Source of the DNA: CAIXSC01 sp040381235
GTDB lineage: Bacteria; Planctomycetota; Planctomycetia; Pirellulales; Pirellulaceae
Assembly (NCBI GenBank): GCA_040381235.1
Contig: JBEIHS010000017.1
Span: 1-24,906, forward strand
Direction: 5' to 3'
Length of the DNA: 24,906 nt
Made by a program: the position numbers and the translations under genes. Position 1 is the stretch's first letter; each line of letters starts with the position of its first letter. Shown here piece by piece: positions 1 through 8,071 of this stretch. The notes beneath the pieces were generated by a model. That model worked only from the letters and a program-made list of their open reading frames with translations, did no database searches and was not told where the DNA came from.

Positions 1-300
1 CGTTGACGCATGGCGGGGAACCGACCGACGTTGTCGGACGGCTGGCGCGTACGTTTCCGATCCGCCCGTTGGATCGCGGAGCGATCCACGACAATCGCGT
101 ATCCTGCGTTCGCTCCGCGATCCAACGGAGGCGTTCAAGACAGCCTCGCCGTCAACTAACCGACGTCGTGAAGATCGCCGTTCACGGCATGTCGAACCCG
201 CGTTCCCACCCCGCGGTCCAACATCTCCTCGATCAAACTAACGCCACCAGCTTCAATCACCTCGGCACAAAACTCCGGCTCGAACACCTCCTGCGGGTGT
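1..300 (-). repeat. Dispersed repeat copy A (inverse orientation to copy B)
   Basis: The core is a perfect 18-base inverted repeat, CCGTTGGATCGCGGAGCG at 66-83 and its complement at 111-128, around a 27-base loop. The reverse complement of copy B near 6376-6439 matches both arms and most of the loop (GATCCACGAC and CCTGCGTTCGC are shared). Similarity continues on both sides. To the left, 12-56 matches the complement of about 6446-6495 (shared string TGTCGGACG and CTGGCGCG). To the right, 201-287 matches 6271-6357 without any gap. The copy may start outside the window. Confidence 0.8.
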
Positions 301-558
301 CCCTACCCGAGTCGCCGCTCGCCCAAACCGAGCCTGAGTGATTTTCCTTGAAGCTCAGGAGTCCTGGGAAGAAAGCCCGGGGCGGGATGCGTTCGCCGCC
401 TCACGGCGAGGAAGCGACGGCGGACGAGGGGCTGAAGGTCCGTCCTACCTGGAGAAATATGCAACTTCAAAACTTGCTCTTCGGGTAATGATTCGCGGCT
501 GTTGCTCGCGCGTGCGACGCTGAACAACCCCGCCGCGCCGTGAGTGACTACCTCACCT

Positions 559-638
559 GAAAACCGAAAACCGAAAACCGAACACTAAAAACTGCAACCG
601 GCACACTGAGAACCGAAAACCGAACGCCAATAACTGCC
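559..638. repeat. Imperfect GAAAACC heptamer tract
   Basis: Three near-perfect GAAAACC units at 559-579 are followed by degenerate copies and two more good ones around 610-623. The tract is A-rich in an otherwise GC-rich region. It lies about 120 bases upstream of the PQQ-propeller gene. No function can be read from it; slippage-prone simple sequence is the plainest explanation. Confidence 0.6.
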
Positions 639-748
639 CCCAACCCCGCCCCAAACTGGCATCGTCCTGCGGCGTTCGATACCATACGCCGGACAAAGTT
701 TCCGCCGTCATGCTGTCCTTCCCTACCTCCCCCCGTTTTTTTCTCCGC

Positions 749-755
749 AGGTGAG
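749..755 (+). promoter_or_regulatory. Ribosome binding site deciding the start at 760
   Basis: AGGTGAG matches the 3' half of the extended Shine-Dalgarno sequence (AGGAGGTGA) and sits four bases before ATG 760. It overlaps the in-frame GTG at 751, so ATG 760 is the better start. Confidence 0.6.
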
Positions 756-759
756 TTCT

Positions 760-2136
760 ATGCGTCGATTGGTTCCGTGCTTTGGGAATCGTGGTGCCGC
801 GTCGTCGATGGCGGTTGTCGCCGCGTCGCGGGGCGCGTTTCGCGCCGCCGATATCGCTCGTGGGTGCGTGTTCCATGTCCTGGCGTTGGGATTGGCGTTG
901 GGATTGGCTTTGGCGTCATTGTGGGGACAATCCGCTACGGCGCTCGCCCAGGATTGGAATCGCTTTCGCGGTCCCAATGGCAGCGGCGAGAGTGAAGCGA
1001 AGAGCGTGCCGGCGAAGTGGGAAGCCAACGAGGTGAACTGGAAGGTCGCCTTGCCGGGAATTGGCCATTCGTCGCCCGCCTTGTGGGGCGAGAAGATCTT
1101 CGTGTTAAGCGCCAACGGCGAGAACGCGACTCGGCACGTGCTGTGCCTTTCCGCGCGGGACGGGGCCCAGATTTGGCGGAAGGATTACACGTCGAAGCCG
1201 CATCATCTGCACGCGCGGAGCAGTTACGCGTCATGCTCGCCCTATGTCGATGCCGACTTCGCGTACTTCGCGTGGTCCGATCCCGATCACACGTGGCTCA
1301 AGGCGTTCACGCATGACGGGTCCGAGGTCTGGAGTGCGGACTTTGGTCCTTGGGTCAGCCAGCACGGGTTCGGCTCGTCGCCGATCGTGGTGGGCGACTT
1401 GGTCGTGTTGTCGGTCTCGCAAGAGCCGTCGAAGCAGCCGAACACGCCCGAACCGGGCCCCAGTTTCATGGTCGCTGTCGATCGGAAGACGGGTGCCGAA
1501 CGGTGGCGGACGCCGCGGGTGACCAACACGACTTCGTACTCCGTGCCGTGCGTCCGCAAGCGCGATGACGGAGCCGAAGAAATCATTTGCTGCTCGACCG
1601 CCGAAGGCATCTTCGCGCTCGATCCGAAGACGGGCAAGGAGAATTGGTCGGTAAAGGTGTTCGATAAGCGCACGGTCAGCTCGCCGTTCCTCGCGGGCGG
1701 TTACGTGTTCGGCACGACCGGGTCGGGCGGCGGCGGCAGTTATGTCGTCGCGTTGTCGCCCCAGGGAACGCCGGCGGTGGCGTATGAAGTTCGCAAAGAA
1801 GCGCCGTATGTGCCGACCCCCGTGTCCCGCGGCGAACTGATGTTCCTCTGGTCGGACAAGGGGATCGTCACGTGCATTCAAGTGGCGGATGGAAAACAGG
1901 TGTGGCAGAAACGCGTCGCCGGCAACTATTCCGGTTCGCCGGTTCGCATTCACGACAAGCTGTACTGCATCGACGAGGAAGGCGAGGTCGTGGTGCTGGC
2001 CGCCGACCGTGAATTCAAGGAATTGGGCCGCGTGCCGCTCGGCGAACCGAGCCGCTCGACGCCGACCGTGTCGGGTGGCCGACTGTACTTGCGGACCTAC
2101 TCTCACCTCATCTCCGTGGGCGGCAAGACGCTGTAG
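760..2136 (+). CDS. Secreted PQQ-like beta-propeller protein (BamB-like)
   Basis: The 458-residue product has a basic N-terminus, a hydrophobic core at about residues 38-55 and an ALA-type signal peptidase site near residue 63, so it should be exported. The mature part begins QDWNRFRGPNG, the W-x-x-F-R-G-P signature I know from the many planctomycete PQQ-like proteins. Propeller blades follow, seen as repeats such as ALDPKTGKENWSVK, AVDRKTGAERWRT and IQVADGKQVWQKRV (the A-x-D-x-x-T-G-x-x-x-W type). By family these proteins resemble the BamB outer-membrane assembly lipoprotein and PQQ dehydrogenase propellers, but here there is no lipobox and no dehydrogenase catalytic region. A role in binding or scaffolding in the periplasm is inferred. 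An in-frame GTG at 751 is an alternative start. The next gene follows 27 bases later on the same strand, so the two may be co-transcribed. The signal-peptide core is encoded by a small 12-base tandem repeat. Confidence 0.9.
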   Translation: MRRLVPCFGNRGAASSMAVVAASRGAFRAADIARGCVFHVLALGLALGLALASLWGQSATALAQDWNRFRGPNGSGESEAKSVPAKWEANEVNWKVALPGIGHSSPALWGEKIFVLSANGENATRHVLCLSARDGAQIWRKDYTSKPHHLHARSSYASCSPYVDADFAYFAWSDPDHTWLKAFTHDGSEVWSADFGPWVSQHGFGSSPIVVGDLVVLSVSQEPSKQPNTPEPGPSFMVAVDRKTGAERWRTPRVTNTTSYSVPCVRKRDDGAEEIICCSTAEGIFALDPKTGKENWSVKVFDKRTVSSPFLAGGYVFGTTGSGGGGSYVVALSPQGTPAVAYEVRKEAPYVPTPVSRGELMFLWSDKGIVTCIQVADGKQVWQKRVAGNYSGSPVRIHDKLYCIDEEGEVVVLAADREFKELGRVPLGEPSRSTPTVSGGRLYLRTYSHLISVGGKTL

Positions 2137-2163
2137 CCAACGCCTTCCAGGACGGCTTTACCG

Positions 2164-5100
2164 ATGAACAGGGCGGCCCGGAACTCGCCGGCTGATGTCG
2201 CGTTTGCGGGCGCCGAAACAGCCGGTGCTGAGCCTGCGGAAGCCGGAACTGCCGGATCTGGATCTGCCGGATCTGGATCTGCGGACGCCGGAACTGCCGG
2301 AGCCGGAACTGCCCGATCTAGGATGGCGGCAAACGCGCGGACGCTCGACGACCGCTGGCAGTTTTGGCTGGATGTGGGCGGCACGTTCACCGATTGTGTG
2401 GCCCGCCGCGGGGATGGCGAGCTGTTCCGCTACAAGGCGCTCAGTTCAGGGGTTGTGAAGGGGCGATTCGCGACCGTCGATTCGGCGGCGCGGTTTTCAG
2501 ACCCGCTGCGGCTTGGCGATCCGTCGAACTTTTGGCAGGGGTTTCAGCTCCGTTGGCTGGACGATCGAGGCCAAGTCGTCGACGCGGCGACCGTGGCCGC
2601 GTTCGACGCCGAGCGTGGCGAGTTCCGCTTGGAGCGGCCGCTGGGCGCCGTCCCGCCGCTCGGGGCGGGCTATGAACTGTTCGCGGTCGAAGCGCCGGTG
2701 TTGGCGATCCGCTGGCTGCTCGGGTTGCCGCTGAACGAGCCGCTTCCGCCGGTGGCCGTGCGGTTGGGGACGACACGCGGCACGAATGCCCTGCTCACTC
2801 GCCGCGGCGCGGCGACCGTGTTTGTGACCACGGCTGGATTCGCGGATATTCTGCGCATCGGCTATCAGAACCGGCCGCGGCTCTTTGAGTTGGCGATTCG
2901 CAAAACCGAACCGCTGTTCGCGGATGTATTGGAAATTGACGAACGGCTGGCGATCGACGGAACGGTGATTCAGCCGCTCGATCCGACGCGTGTCGCCGAG
3001 CAGTTCGCGGCATTACGGGCTCGCCGTCCCGACCTGCGGGCGGTCGCCGTCTGTCTGTTGAATGGGTATTGCCAGCCGGAGCATGAGCGGTTGGTGGAGC
3101 GGATCGCCCGGGCGGCCGGCTTCACGCAGATCAGCCTGTCGCACGAAGTGGCCCCGTTCATCAAGATTGTCTCGCGCGGCGACACGACCGTCGTCGACGC
3201 GTACCTGAACCCGGTGCTGGCCGACTACCTTGCCGGCTTGCGACAAGCGCTGGGCCCGGCCGCCGATCTGCGGTTGCTCACTTCGGCCGGTGGTCTTGTC
3301 GAGGCCGAAGCGTTTCGGGGCCGCGATAGTTTGCTTTCGGGGCCGGCGGGCGGTGTGGTCGGCTTCTCCCGCGTGGCGCTGGCGGCCGGGTTTCCCCGTT
3401 CGCTCGGCTTCGACATGGGCGGCACGAGCACCGATGTCGCCCGGTTCGATGGCCGTTACGAGCGGGAATTCGAAACGGAAAAGGCGGGGGTGCGAGTCGT
3501 CGCGCCGATGATGGCGATCGAAACCGTGGCGGCGGGCGGCGGTTCGCTGTGCCGCTTCGATGGCATCCGGCTCACCGTGGGCCCGGACAGCGCCGGGGCC
3601 GATCCCGGACCCGCCTGTTACGGCCGCGGCGGGCCGTTGGCTGTGACCGACGCGAACGTGTGGCTCGGCCGCGTTCTGCCCGATCGTTTTCCGTTCCCGC
3701 TGAGCCGCGACGCGGTGGCCCGGCGGCTGGACGAAGTCGCCGACGCGATGGCCGCCGCCGGTTTGCCGCGTTCGAGTCGCGACGAGCTGGCGGCCGGGTT
3801 TCTGCGGATCGCCAACGCGCAGATGGCGAAGGCGATCCGCGGCGTGTCGCTCGCGAAGGGGTGCGATCCGGCGGACTATGTGCTCGTCGCCTTCGGCGGC
3901 GCGGCGGCTCAACATGCCTGCGCGGTCGCCGAGGAACTGGGGATCCAGCGGATCCTGAGCCATCCGGACGCGAGTTTGCTGAGCGCTTACGGCATCGGGT
4001 TGGCGGACGCCGAGCGTCATGCGGCCCGCGGTGTCTACCGCGATTACTCGCCCAACGCTGTCGCGGCGCTTGCCGCCGAGTTCGCGGCGCTGGAAGCCGA
4101 GACGCAAGCGGCATTGATCGCCGAGGGCGTCCCGGCCGACGCGATCGCCTTCCGCCGGCAACTTGATGTGCGTTACCGTGGCGTTGATCTTCCGCTGTCG
4201 ATCGAGGCTCCGCCGGATGGCGACTACGCCGCCAGTTACGCGGCCGAACATCGCCGCCGCTTCGGGTATGTGCATGCCGACCGGCCGCTCGAAATCGTCG
4301 CCGCCCGCGTCGCCGCGTGCGCGCCAGCCGCCGCCGCGCTGCCTGCTTCGCATCGGGTGGAAGCCAAGATGGCCGGCGTGGAGGACAGGACGACCGGCAG
4401 GGACGGCGCATCGTCGGCCGGTAGGAACGGATCGAAACGTGTCTTCGAGCGGTCCGCGTTGCTCCCGGGGATGCGGATTGCTGGTCCGGCGATCATCGTC
4501 GAACCGTACTCGACTACGGTCGTCGACGCCGGCTGGATCGCGTCGATGATGTCGGCCGGAGAATTGTTGTTGGAGCGGTCAATCGCTTCGCATCGTGCCA
4601 GCGATGCGGGCAGTGCCGATGCTGCGAACCGCTCAAGCGGCGCGGATGGCGTCTCGGGCGATGGTTCCGAGTTAGCCGATCCAAGCGTGGCGTCGCCGAT
4701 TTATCTGGAGGTATTCAACGGGCGGTTCATGGGGATCGCCGAGCAGATGGGGATCACGCTGCGCAACACGGCGATCAGCGTGAATGTGAAAGAGCGGCTC
4801 GATTTCAGTTGCGCTGTGTTCGACAGCGCGGGCGACTTGATTGTCAACGCGCCGCACATGCCGGTGCATTTGGGCGCGATGTCGGAGACGGTGAAGCGGC
4901 TGATCGTCGATGTGCCGGAGATCAACGCGGGCGATGTGCTGGTCGTCAACGATCCGTACGCGGGCGGATCGCATTTGCCGGACGTCACGGTAGTCACGCC
5001 GGTGCATGACCCGGCGACCGGGCGGCGGGTGTTTTTCACGGCCAGCCGCGCGCATCACGCGGAGATTGGCGGCGTGACGCCCGGATCGATGCCGCCGTTC

Positions 5101-6228
5101 TCGCGGCGGCTCGCGGAGGAGGGCGTGTTGCTGCGGGGCTTCAAGTTGATCGAAGCGGGCGAGCCGCGATTTGAACGTTTGCGGAGTCTGCTGACGGCGC
5201 CGCCTTATCCCTCGCGTTCGGTCGAGGATAACTTGGCGGATGTCGCCGCGCAGGTGGCGGCGAACCGCCAAGGGGCCCGCGATCTCGAACGGCTCGTCGA
5301 GCGGTATGGGTTGGCGGTGGTCGAAGCGTACATGGGACACATCAAGGCGGCGGCCGAACGGAAAGTGCGGTTGGCCTTGTCGCGTTTTCCACCCGGTCGG
5401 CGGACATTCACCGATCGGCTCGACGACGGCTCGCCGATCGTCGTGGCGATCGACCTGAAAGGCGACTCGGCCACGTTCGACTTCACGGGGACAGGGCCCG
5501 TCCTGGCCGGGAATCTGAACGCCAACCGCGCCATTGTGACAGCGGCCGTGTTATACGTCTTGCGGTGTTTGCTCGACGAAGATGTGCCGCTGAACCAAGG
5601 CGTCTTGGCCCCGGTGCGGATCGTGTTGCCCGTATGCCTGCTGAATCCGGAAGCGGGCGCGACGCCGGCGGAGAGCCCGGCGGTGGTGGGCGGCAATGTG
5701 GAGACATCGCAGCGGGTCGTCGACGTGTTGCTCGGGGCGCTCGAGTTAGCGGCGGCCAGCCAGGGGACGATGAACAATCTGTTGTTCGGCGACGGTTCGT
5801 TTGGCTACTACGAGACGATTTGTGGCGGGTCGGGCGCGACTGCGGCGGCGGCCGGCGCGGACGCCGTCCATACGCACATGACCAACACGCGGCTCACCGA
5901 CCCGGAGGTGATGGAGCGGCGATTTCCCGTGCGTGTCCGCCAGTTTTCGATCCGTCGCGGCTCGGGCGGCGCCGGCCAGCGGCGGGGCGGCGACGGCATC
6001 CGGCGGCGGATCGAGTTTCTACGGCCGCTGACGTTGTCGCTCTTGACGGAGCGTCGCGGGCCCTACGCGCCGTTCGGACTGCGGGGAGGCCAGGCGGGCG
6101 AATTAGGCCGCAACCGCTTGTACCATGGCGACGGCACGGTCGAAACCCTGCCGGCTAAGGTGCAGCGCTCGGTCGCGGCAGGCGACATGATCGAGATCGA
6201 AACGCCGGGCGGCGGCGGCTGGGGGTGA
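2164..6228 (+). CDS. Fused HyuA-HyuB 5-oxoprolinase family enzyme
   Basis: ATP-dependent 5-oxoprolinases open 5-oxo-L-proline to glutamate in the cytoplasm; related hydantoinases act on hydantoins. The N-terminal half is HyuA-like: the phosphate-binding motif DVGGTFTD at residue 70, RLGTTRGTNALL, the second actin-fold motif GFDMGGTSTD near 416, and GADPGPACYGRGG near 480. The C-terminal half is HyuB-like from about residue 844: LEVFNGRFMGIAEQMG, NAPHMPVHLGAM, VVNDPYAGGSHLPD, ESPAVVGGNVETSQR and a terminal ETPGGGGWG. The total length (1354, or 1301 from Met54) fits the fused single-chain 5-oxoprolinase layout of about 1250-1300 residues. The first 53 residues are Ala/Gly/Glu-rich low-complexity sequence with only a weak AGGA upstream. 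Starting at ATG 2323 would give the usual short lead before DVGGTFTD, but it also lacks a good ribosome site. A Ser/Ala/Gly/Asp-rich linker (about residues 800-842) joins the halves. The substrate cannot be fixed from sequence. Confidence 0.93.
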   Translation: MNRAARNSPADVAFAGAETAGAEPAEAGTAGSGSAGSGSADAGTAGAGTARSRMAANARTLDDRWQFWLDVGGTFTDCVARRGDGELFRYKALSSGVVKGRFATVDSAARFSDPLRLGDPSNFWQGFQLRWLDDRGQVVDAATVAAFDAERGEFRLERPLGAVPPLGAGYELFAVEAPVLAIRWLLGLPLNEPLPPVAVRLGTTRGTNALLTRRGAATVFVTTAGFADILRIGYQNRPRLFELAIRKTEPLFADVLEIDERLAIDGTVIQPLDPTRVAEQFAALRARRPDLRAVAVCLLNGYCQPEHERLVERIARAAGFTQISLSHEVAPFIKIVSRGDTTVVDAYLNPVLADYLAGLRQALGPAADLRLLTSAGGLVEAEAFRGRDSLLSGPAGGVVGFSRVALAAGFPRSLGFDMGGTSTDVARFDGRYEREFETEKAGVRVVAPMMAIETVAAGGGSLCRFDGIRLTVGPDSAGADPGPACYGRGGPLAVTDANVWLGRVLPDRFPFPLSRDAVARRLDEVADAMAAAGLPRSSRDELAAGFLRIANAQMAKAIRGVSLAKGCDPADYVLVAFGGAAAQHACAVAEELGIQRILSHPDASLLSAYGIGLADAERHAARGVYRDYSPNAVAALAAEFAALEAETQAALIAEGVPADAIAFRRQLDVRYRGVDLPLSIEAPPDGDYAASYAAEHRRRFGYVHADRPLEIVAARVAACAPAAAALPASHRVEAKMAGVEDRTTGRDGASSAGRNGSKRVFERSALLPGMRIAGPAIIVEPYSTTVVDAGWIASMMSAGELLLERSIASHRASDAGSADAANRSSGADGVSGDGSELADPSVASPIYLEVFNGRFMGIAEQMGITLRNTAISVNVKERLDFSCAVFDSAGDLIVNAPHMPVHLGAMSETVKRLIVDVPEINAGDVLVVNDPYAGGSHLPDVTVVTPVHDPATGRRVFFTASRAHHAEIGGVTPGSMPPFSRRLAEEGVLLRGFKLIEAGEPRFERLRSLLTAPPYPSRSVEDNLADVAAQVAANRQGARDLERLVERYGLAVVEAYMGHIKAAAERKVRLALSRFPPGRRTFTDRLDDGSPIVVAIDLKGDSATFDFTGTGPVLAGNLNANRAIVTAAVLYVLRCLLDEDVPLNQGVLAPVRIVLPVCLLNPEAGATPAESPAVVGGNVETSQRVVDVLLGALELAAASQGTMNNLLFGDGSFGYYETICGGSGATAAAAGADAVHTHMTNTRLTDPEVMERRFPVRVRQFSIRRGSGGAGQRRGGDGIRRRIEFLRPLTLSLLTERRGPYAPFGLRGGQAGELGRNRLYHGDGTVETLPAKVQRSVAAGDMIEIETPGGGGWG
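2212..2320 (+). repeat. Low-complexity codon repeat in the oxoprolinase N-terminus
   Basis: Short units such as GCCGGAACT and GGATCTGCC recur in frame and encode an Ala/Gly/Ser/Glu/Thr-rich tail. The stretch lies between two possible start codons (2164 and 2323). It may be a translated but dispensable leader or untranslated spacer. Confidence 0.65.
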
Positions 6229-6255
6229 CGTTTGCTCCTGCTGTCTGTCGCCGGG

Positions 6256-6510
6256 GTGATGCTCGCCATCGTGTTCGAGCCGGAGTTCCGAGTTCCGCTG
6301 ATCGAGCTTAATGGGGTTGAATTGGTCGATTCGATGTTGGACTGCGCCGTGGGCACGCAGACTGGCGACGCACCGCCGTTGGATCGCGGAGCGAACGCAG
6401 GCCTGTGACATAGTCGTGGATCGCTCCGCGATCCAACGGACGGTGCGAAAACGTGTGCGCGCCAGTCGTCCGACACCGTCCGCCGTTTCCCTGCCGGAGA
6501 TCGAAGCTTG
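6256..6510 (+). repeat. Dispersed repeat copy B with 19-base perfect hairpin arms
   Basis: The core is a perfect 19-base inverted repeat (6376-6394 and 6421-6439) around a 26-base loop, long enough to form a cruciform or a strong RNA hairpin. It is the inverse-orientation relative of copy A. Left of the hairpin, 6271-6357 aligns with the complement of 201-287 codon for codon. Right of it, about 6446-6495 aligns with the complement of 12-56. As it follows the oxoprolinase stop by about 150 bases, the hairpin might also act as a transcription terminator or mRNA stabiliser. Confidence 0.8.
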
Positions 6511-6531
6511 GTGAGGCTCTCTCATGCGCGT

Positions 6532-6735
6532 CCGTTGGATCGCGGAGCGATCCACGACTATGGCCGTCTCGCTCCGTCTACCGATGCTCTTCGCGCCGAA
6601 GGCGCCGTCTCATGTTCCTGACGCGAAAAACGGTATGTCACGAGGCCGGTGCGCGTAAACGCAATCGCGATCTTGAGAAACGCGACCGCTATCGTTAGTC
6701 GCCGTGTATCGCAGCTCGGGAGTTCTGAGCCTGGA
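6532..6735 (+). repeat. Dispersed repeat copy C (pairs with copy D)
   Basis: It begins with CCGTTGGATCGCGGAGCG and continues GATCCACGACTATGG, the same half-hairpin as copies A and B but without the distal arm. Instead it carries a tail of about 170 bases shared with copy D: matching strings include AACGG-ATGTC, CGTAA-CGC-ATCGCGA, GAAACG-GACCGC and GGAGTTCT-AGC. The conserved GGATCGCGGAGCGATCC is itself a 7-bp palindrome around GGA. Confidence 0.75.
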
Positions 6736-6764
6736 GATTCGTGCCGCTGCGAGTGGACGCAGCA

Positions 6765-7523
6765 CTAGGTCTCGATGCCGTGCTTCCAGCGGCGGCCGGC
6801 AATTTGCGGTTCGAAGTCGGGATAGCCGCCGAGACGGGCCAATTCTTTGTAGACGCGGAGCGATAGTTCGCCGAGAAACGCCTTGTCGCGGCGCCGCGTG
6901 TAGTGCTCGGATAAATCGATCGGCTCGCCCATCACCACCCGCGCGCGGCCCCGGCGGAACAACGGACTGGCGGGCGTTCCGCCATACGGGGCGTCGAAAA
7001 TGTAGACCGGCACGATCGGCACTTGGGCCCGCAACGCCACCAGCACCGGCCCCGGACGGCAAGACGTGAGAATCTCGTTCGTCGTGTTGATCCGGCCCTC
7101 GGGCAACATGCCGACCATCCGGCCATGGTGAGCCGCCCGCAACGCCGCCTTGATCGCCGCCACGTCCAAACCCGTGCGAGCGGCGGGAATGACTTCGCAG
7201 GTCCGCAAAAACCAGCCGAAGGCCCAGTGCTCGACGTACTCCCGCGCCACCATCCACCGCGCTGGACGGTCGAACAAGATCTGAATGAAAAACGGATCGA
7301 CGCTGCTGCGGTGATTGCAAATCAGCACCGCGCCCCGCGCCGGATCGAACGTCAGCTTCTCCGGCAACTCAGCGCGCCACTGATATCGGACGATGGCGCG
7401 AATACCCAGGTACAACACGTATTGCGGGAACGAATAGTGGGTTCGCCGCCAACCCCGCACCACCAGGATCAAGGCCGCCGCCACGGCCGCCAACACGGCC
7501 GCCGCCAGGATCCAACGCGTCAT
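6765..7523 (-). CDS. plsC: PlsC-like lysophospholipid acyltransferase
   Basis: This 252-residue protein should transfer an acyl group to a lysophospholipid, in the usual case 1-acyl-sn-glycerol-3-phosphate to phosphatidic acid, at the inner face of the membrane. An N-terminal membrane anchor spans about residues 5-22. The catalytic H-x4-D motif is NHRSSVDP (His71, Asp76). The glycerol-phosphate-binding block is MLPEGRIN (139-146), and VPIVPVYI (168-175) is the fourth family motif. Length is typical for the family. The start has a GGAAAG ribosome site eight bases upstream that lies at the end of the rimI gene. With only 15 bases between rimI and this gene, the two are surely one operon and possibly translationally coupled. 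The exact acyl acceptor is not certain, as planctomycetes carry several PlsC paralogues. Confidence 0.9.
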   Translation of the reverse strand: MTRWILAAAVLAAVAAALILVVRGWRRTHYSFPQYVLYLGIRAIVRYQWRAELPEKLTFDPARGAVLICNHRSSVDPFFIQILFDRPARWMVAREYVEHWAFGWFLRTCEVIPAARTGLDVAAIKAALRAAHHGRMVGMLPEGRINTTNEILTSCRPGPVLVALRAQVPIVPVYIFDAPYGGTPASPLFRRGRARVVMGEPIDLSEHYTRRRDKAFLGELSLRVYKELARLGGYPDFEPQIAGRRWKHGIET

Positions 7524-7531
7524 GAAATCGG

Positions 7532-7537
7532 CTTTCC
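7532..7537 (-). promoter_or_regulatory. Ribosome binding site of plsC
   Basis: On the minus strand this reads GGAAAG, eight bases before the ATG at 7523. It sits directly beside the rimI stop codon (7539-7541), a layout that favours translational coupling. Confidence 0.5.
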
Positions 7538-7538
7538 G

Positions 7539-8057
7539 CTAACAAGCCCGTCGGCGGGAACTGTCGTCCACCAACGCGTCGCCCGCTGTCGATTCGTATG
7601 TGAACTGCATCAAGTAGGCGTCTTCCGGCGAGTCCTCATAGTAATCGCGAAGGAGCGAAATCGCGCGGAAACCGTTCGCCCGGAAGAACAACTGGGCCGG
7701 CAGATTCGTCTCGCGGACTTCCAGCAAAATCCGGTCCCGCCGCTGCTGCGACAACTTGGCGGCCAACCGCCGCAACATTTGCGTGCCGACACCCCGCCGA
7801 CGGAACTCGGCCCGCACCGCGAAGTTCAGCACATGCAAGCGGCTCTTGTGCAACTCGTAAACCATGAACCCGACGATCCGCTCATCGTGCTCGGCGACCA
7901 TGCCAATGCAGTTCCGCTGCCGCAAACAGCGCAGAAAATCCTCTTCGGACCAGGGAAACTCGAAGCCCTGCTTCTCGATCGCCACGACCTCGGGCATATC
8001 ACGGCGGATCAACCAGCGGATATTCACGCAAAACGCCTCTTTGCCGACCGTCGCCAT
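7539..8057 (-). CDS. rimI: RimI, ribosomal protein S18 alanine N-acetyltransferase
   Basis: RimI is a GNAT-fold enzyme that uses acetyl-CoA to acetylate the N-terminal alanine of ribosomal protein S18; relatives can acetylate other N-termini. From ATG 8057 the protein has 172 residues. It shows FPWSEEDF (34-41), typical of RimI, the acetyl-CoA pyrophosphate-binding loop RRRGVG (86-91), and EVRETNLPAQLFFRANGF (113-130) followed by the family's YY (139-140) and DAYLM (146-150). A frame open upstream to 8150 could give 31 more residues, but GGAAGGAG lies six bases before ATG 8057 and the extra segment has no family match. The C-terminal tail after residue 153 is Ser/Arg-rich and longer than in short RimI proteins. 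It is the first gene of the rimI-plsC pair and follows the giant gene by 169 bases on the same strand. Confidence 0.93.
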   Translation of the reverse strand: MATVGKEAFCVNIRWLIRRDMPEVVAIEKQGFEFPWSEEDFLRCLRQRNCIGMVAEHDERIVGFMVYELHKSRLHVLNFAVRAEFRRRGVGTQMLRRLAAKLSQQRRDRILLEVRETNLPAQLFFRANGFRAISLLRDYYEDSPEDAYLMQFTYESTAGDALVDDSSRRRAC

Positions 8058-8063
8058 CAAAGA

Positions 8064-8071
8064 CTCCTTCC
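8064..8071 (-). promoter_or_regulatory. Strong ribosome binding site deciding the rimI start
   Basis: The minus strand reads GGAAGGAG, six bases before ATG 8057. This rules against the longer upstream start at 8150. Confidence 0.75.

Larger units (their letters stand above)
1..759. other. Gene-free region built of dispersed repeats
   Basis: I find no convincing gene here: open frames are short, have no ribosome binding site and match no family I know. The region holds repeat copy A (about 1-300), a GC-rich stretch at 340-540 that may be more intergenic repeat, and an A-rich heptamer tract (559-638). A pyrimidine-rich stretch (720-747) precedes the first gene. Any promoter for the PQQ-propeller gene should lie here, but I see no clear -35/-10 pair. 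Confidence 0.6.
6229..6764. other. Gene-free region between convergent genes, with two repeats
   Basis: No credible gene is seen. Repeat copy B fills about 6256-6510 and copy C about 6532-6735. Near the acyltransferase stop there is a GC-rich hairpin (about 6741-6765, TGCG/CGCA and GTGC/GCAC arms with a bulge) without a T-run. It could end leftward transcription, but this is weak. No clear terminator follows the oxoprolinase gene apart from the long perfect inverted repeat in copy B. Confidence 0.6.

Noticed and set aside
3..341. Possible 112-residue gene at the left edge
   Set aside because: It lies wholly within repeat copy A, including both hairpin arms, has no visible ribosome site, and the codon-like conservation seen in this repeat is on the other strand.
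741..757. Pyrimidine tract with CAG-GTGAGT resembling eukaryotic splice sites
   Set aside because: The genome is bacterial by all gene content. The AGGTGAG part is better explained as the ribosome binding site of ATG 760.
3013..4353. Long open frame antisense to the oxoprolinase gene
   Set aside because: High-GC codon bias leaves the opposite strand open. The translation is Arg/His/Gly-rich, has no family motif and no ribosome site, while the plus-strand frame is an unmistakable oxoprolinase.
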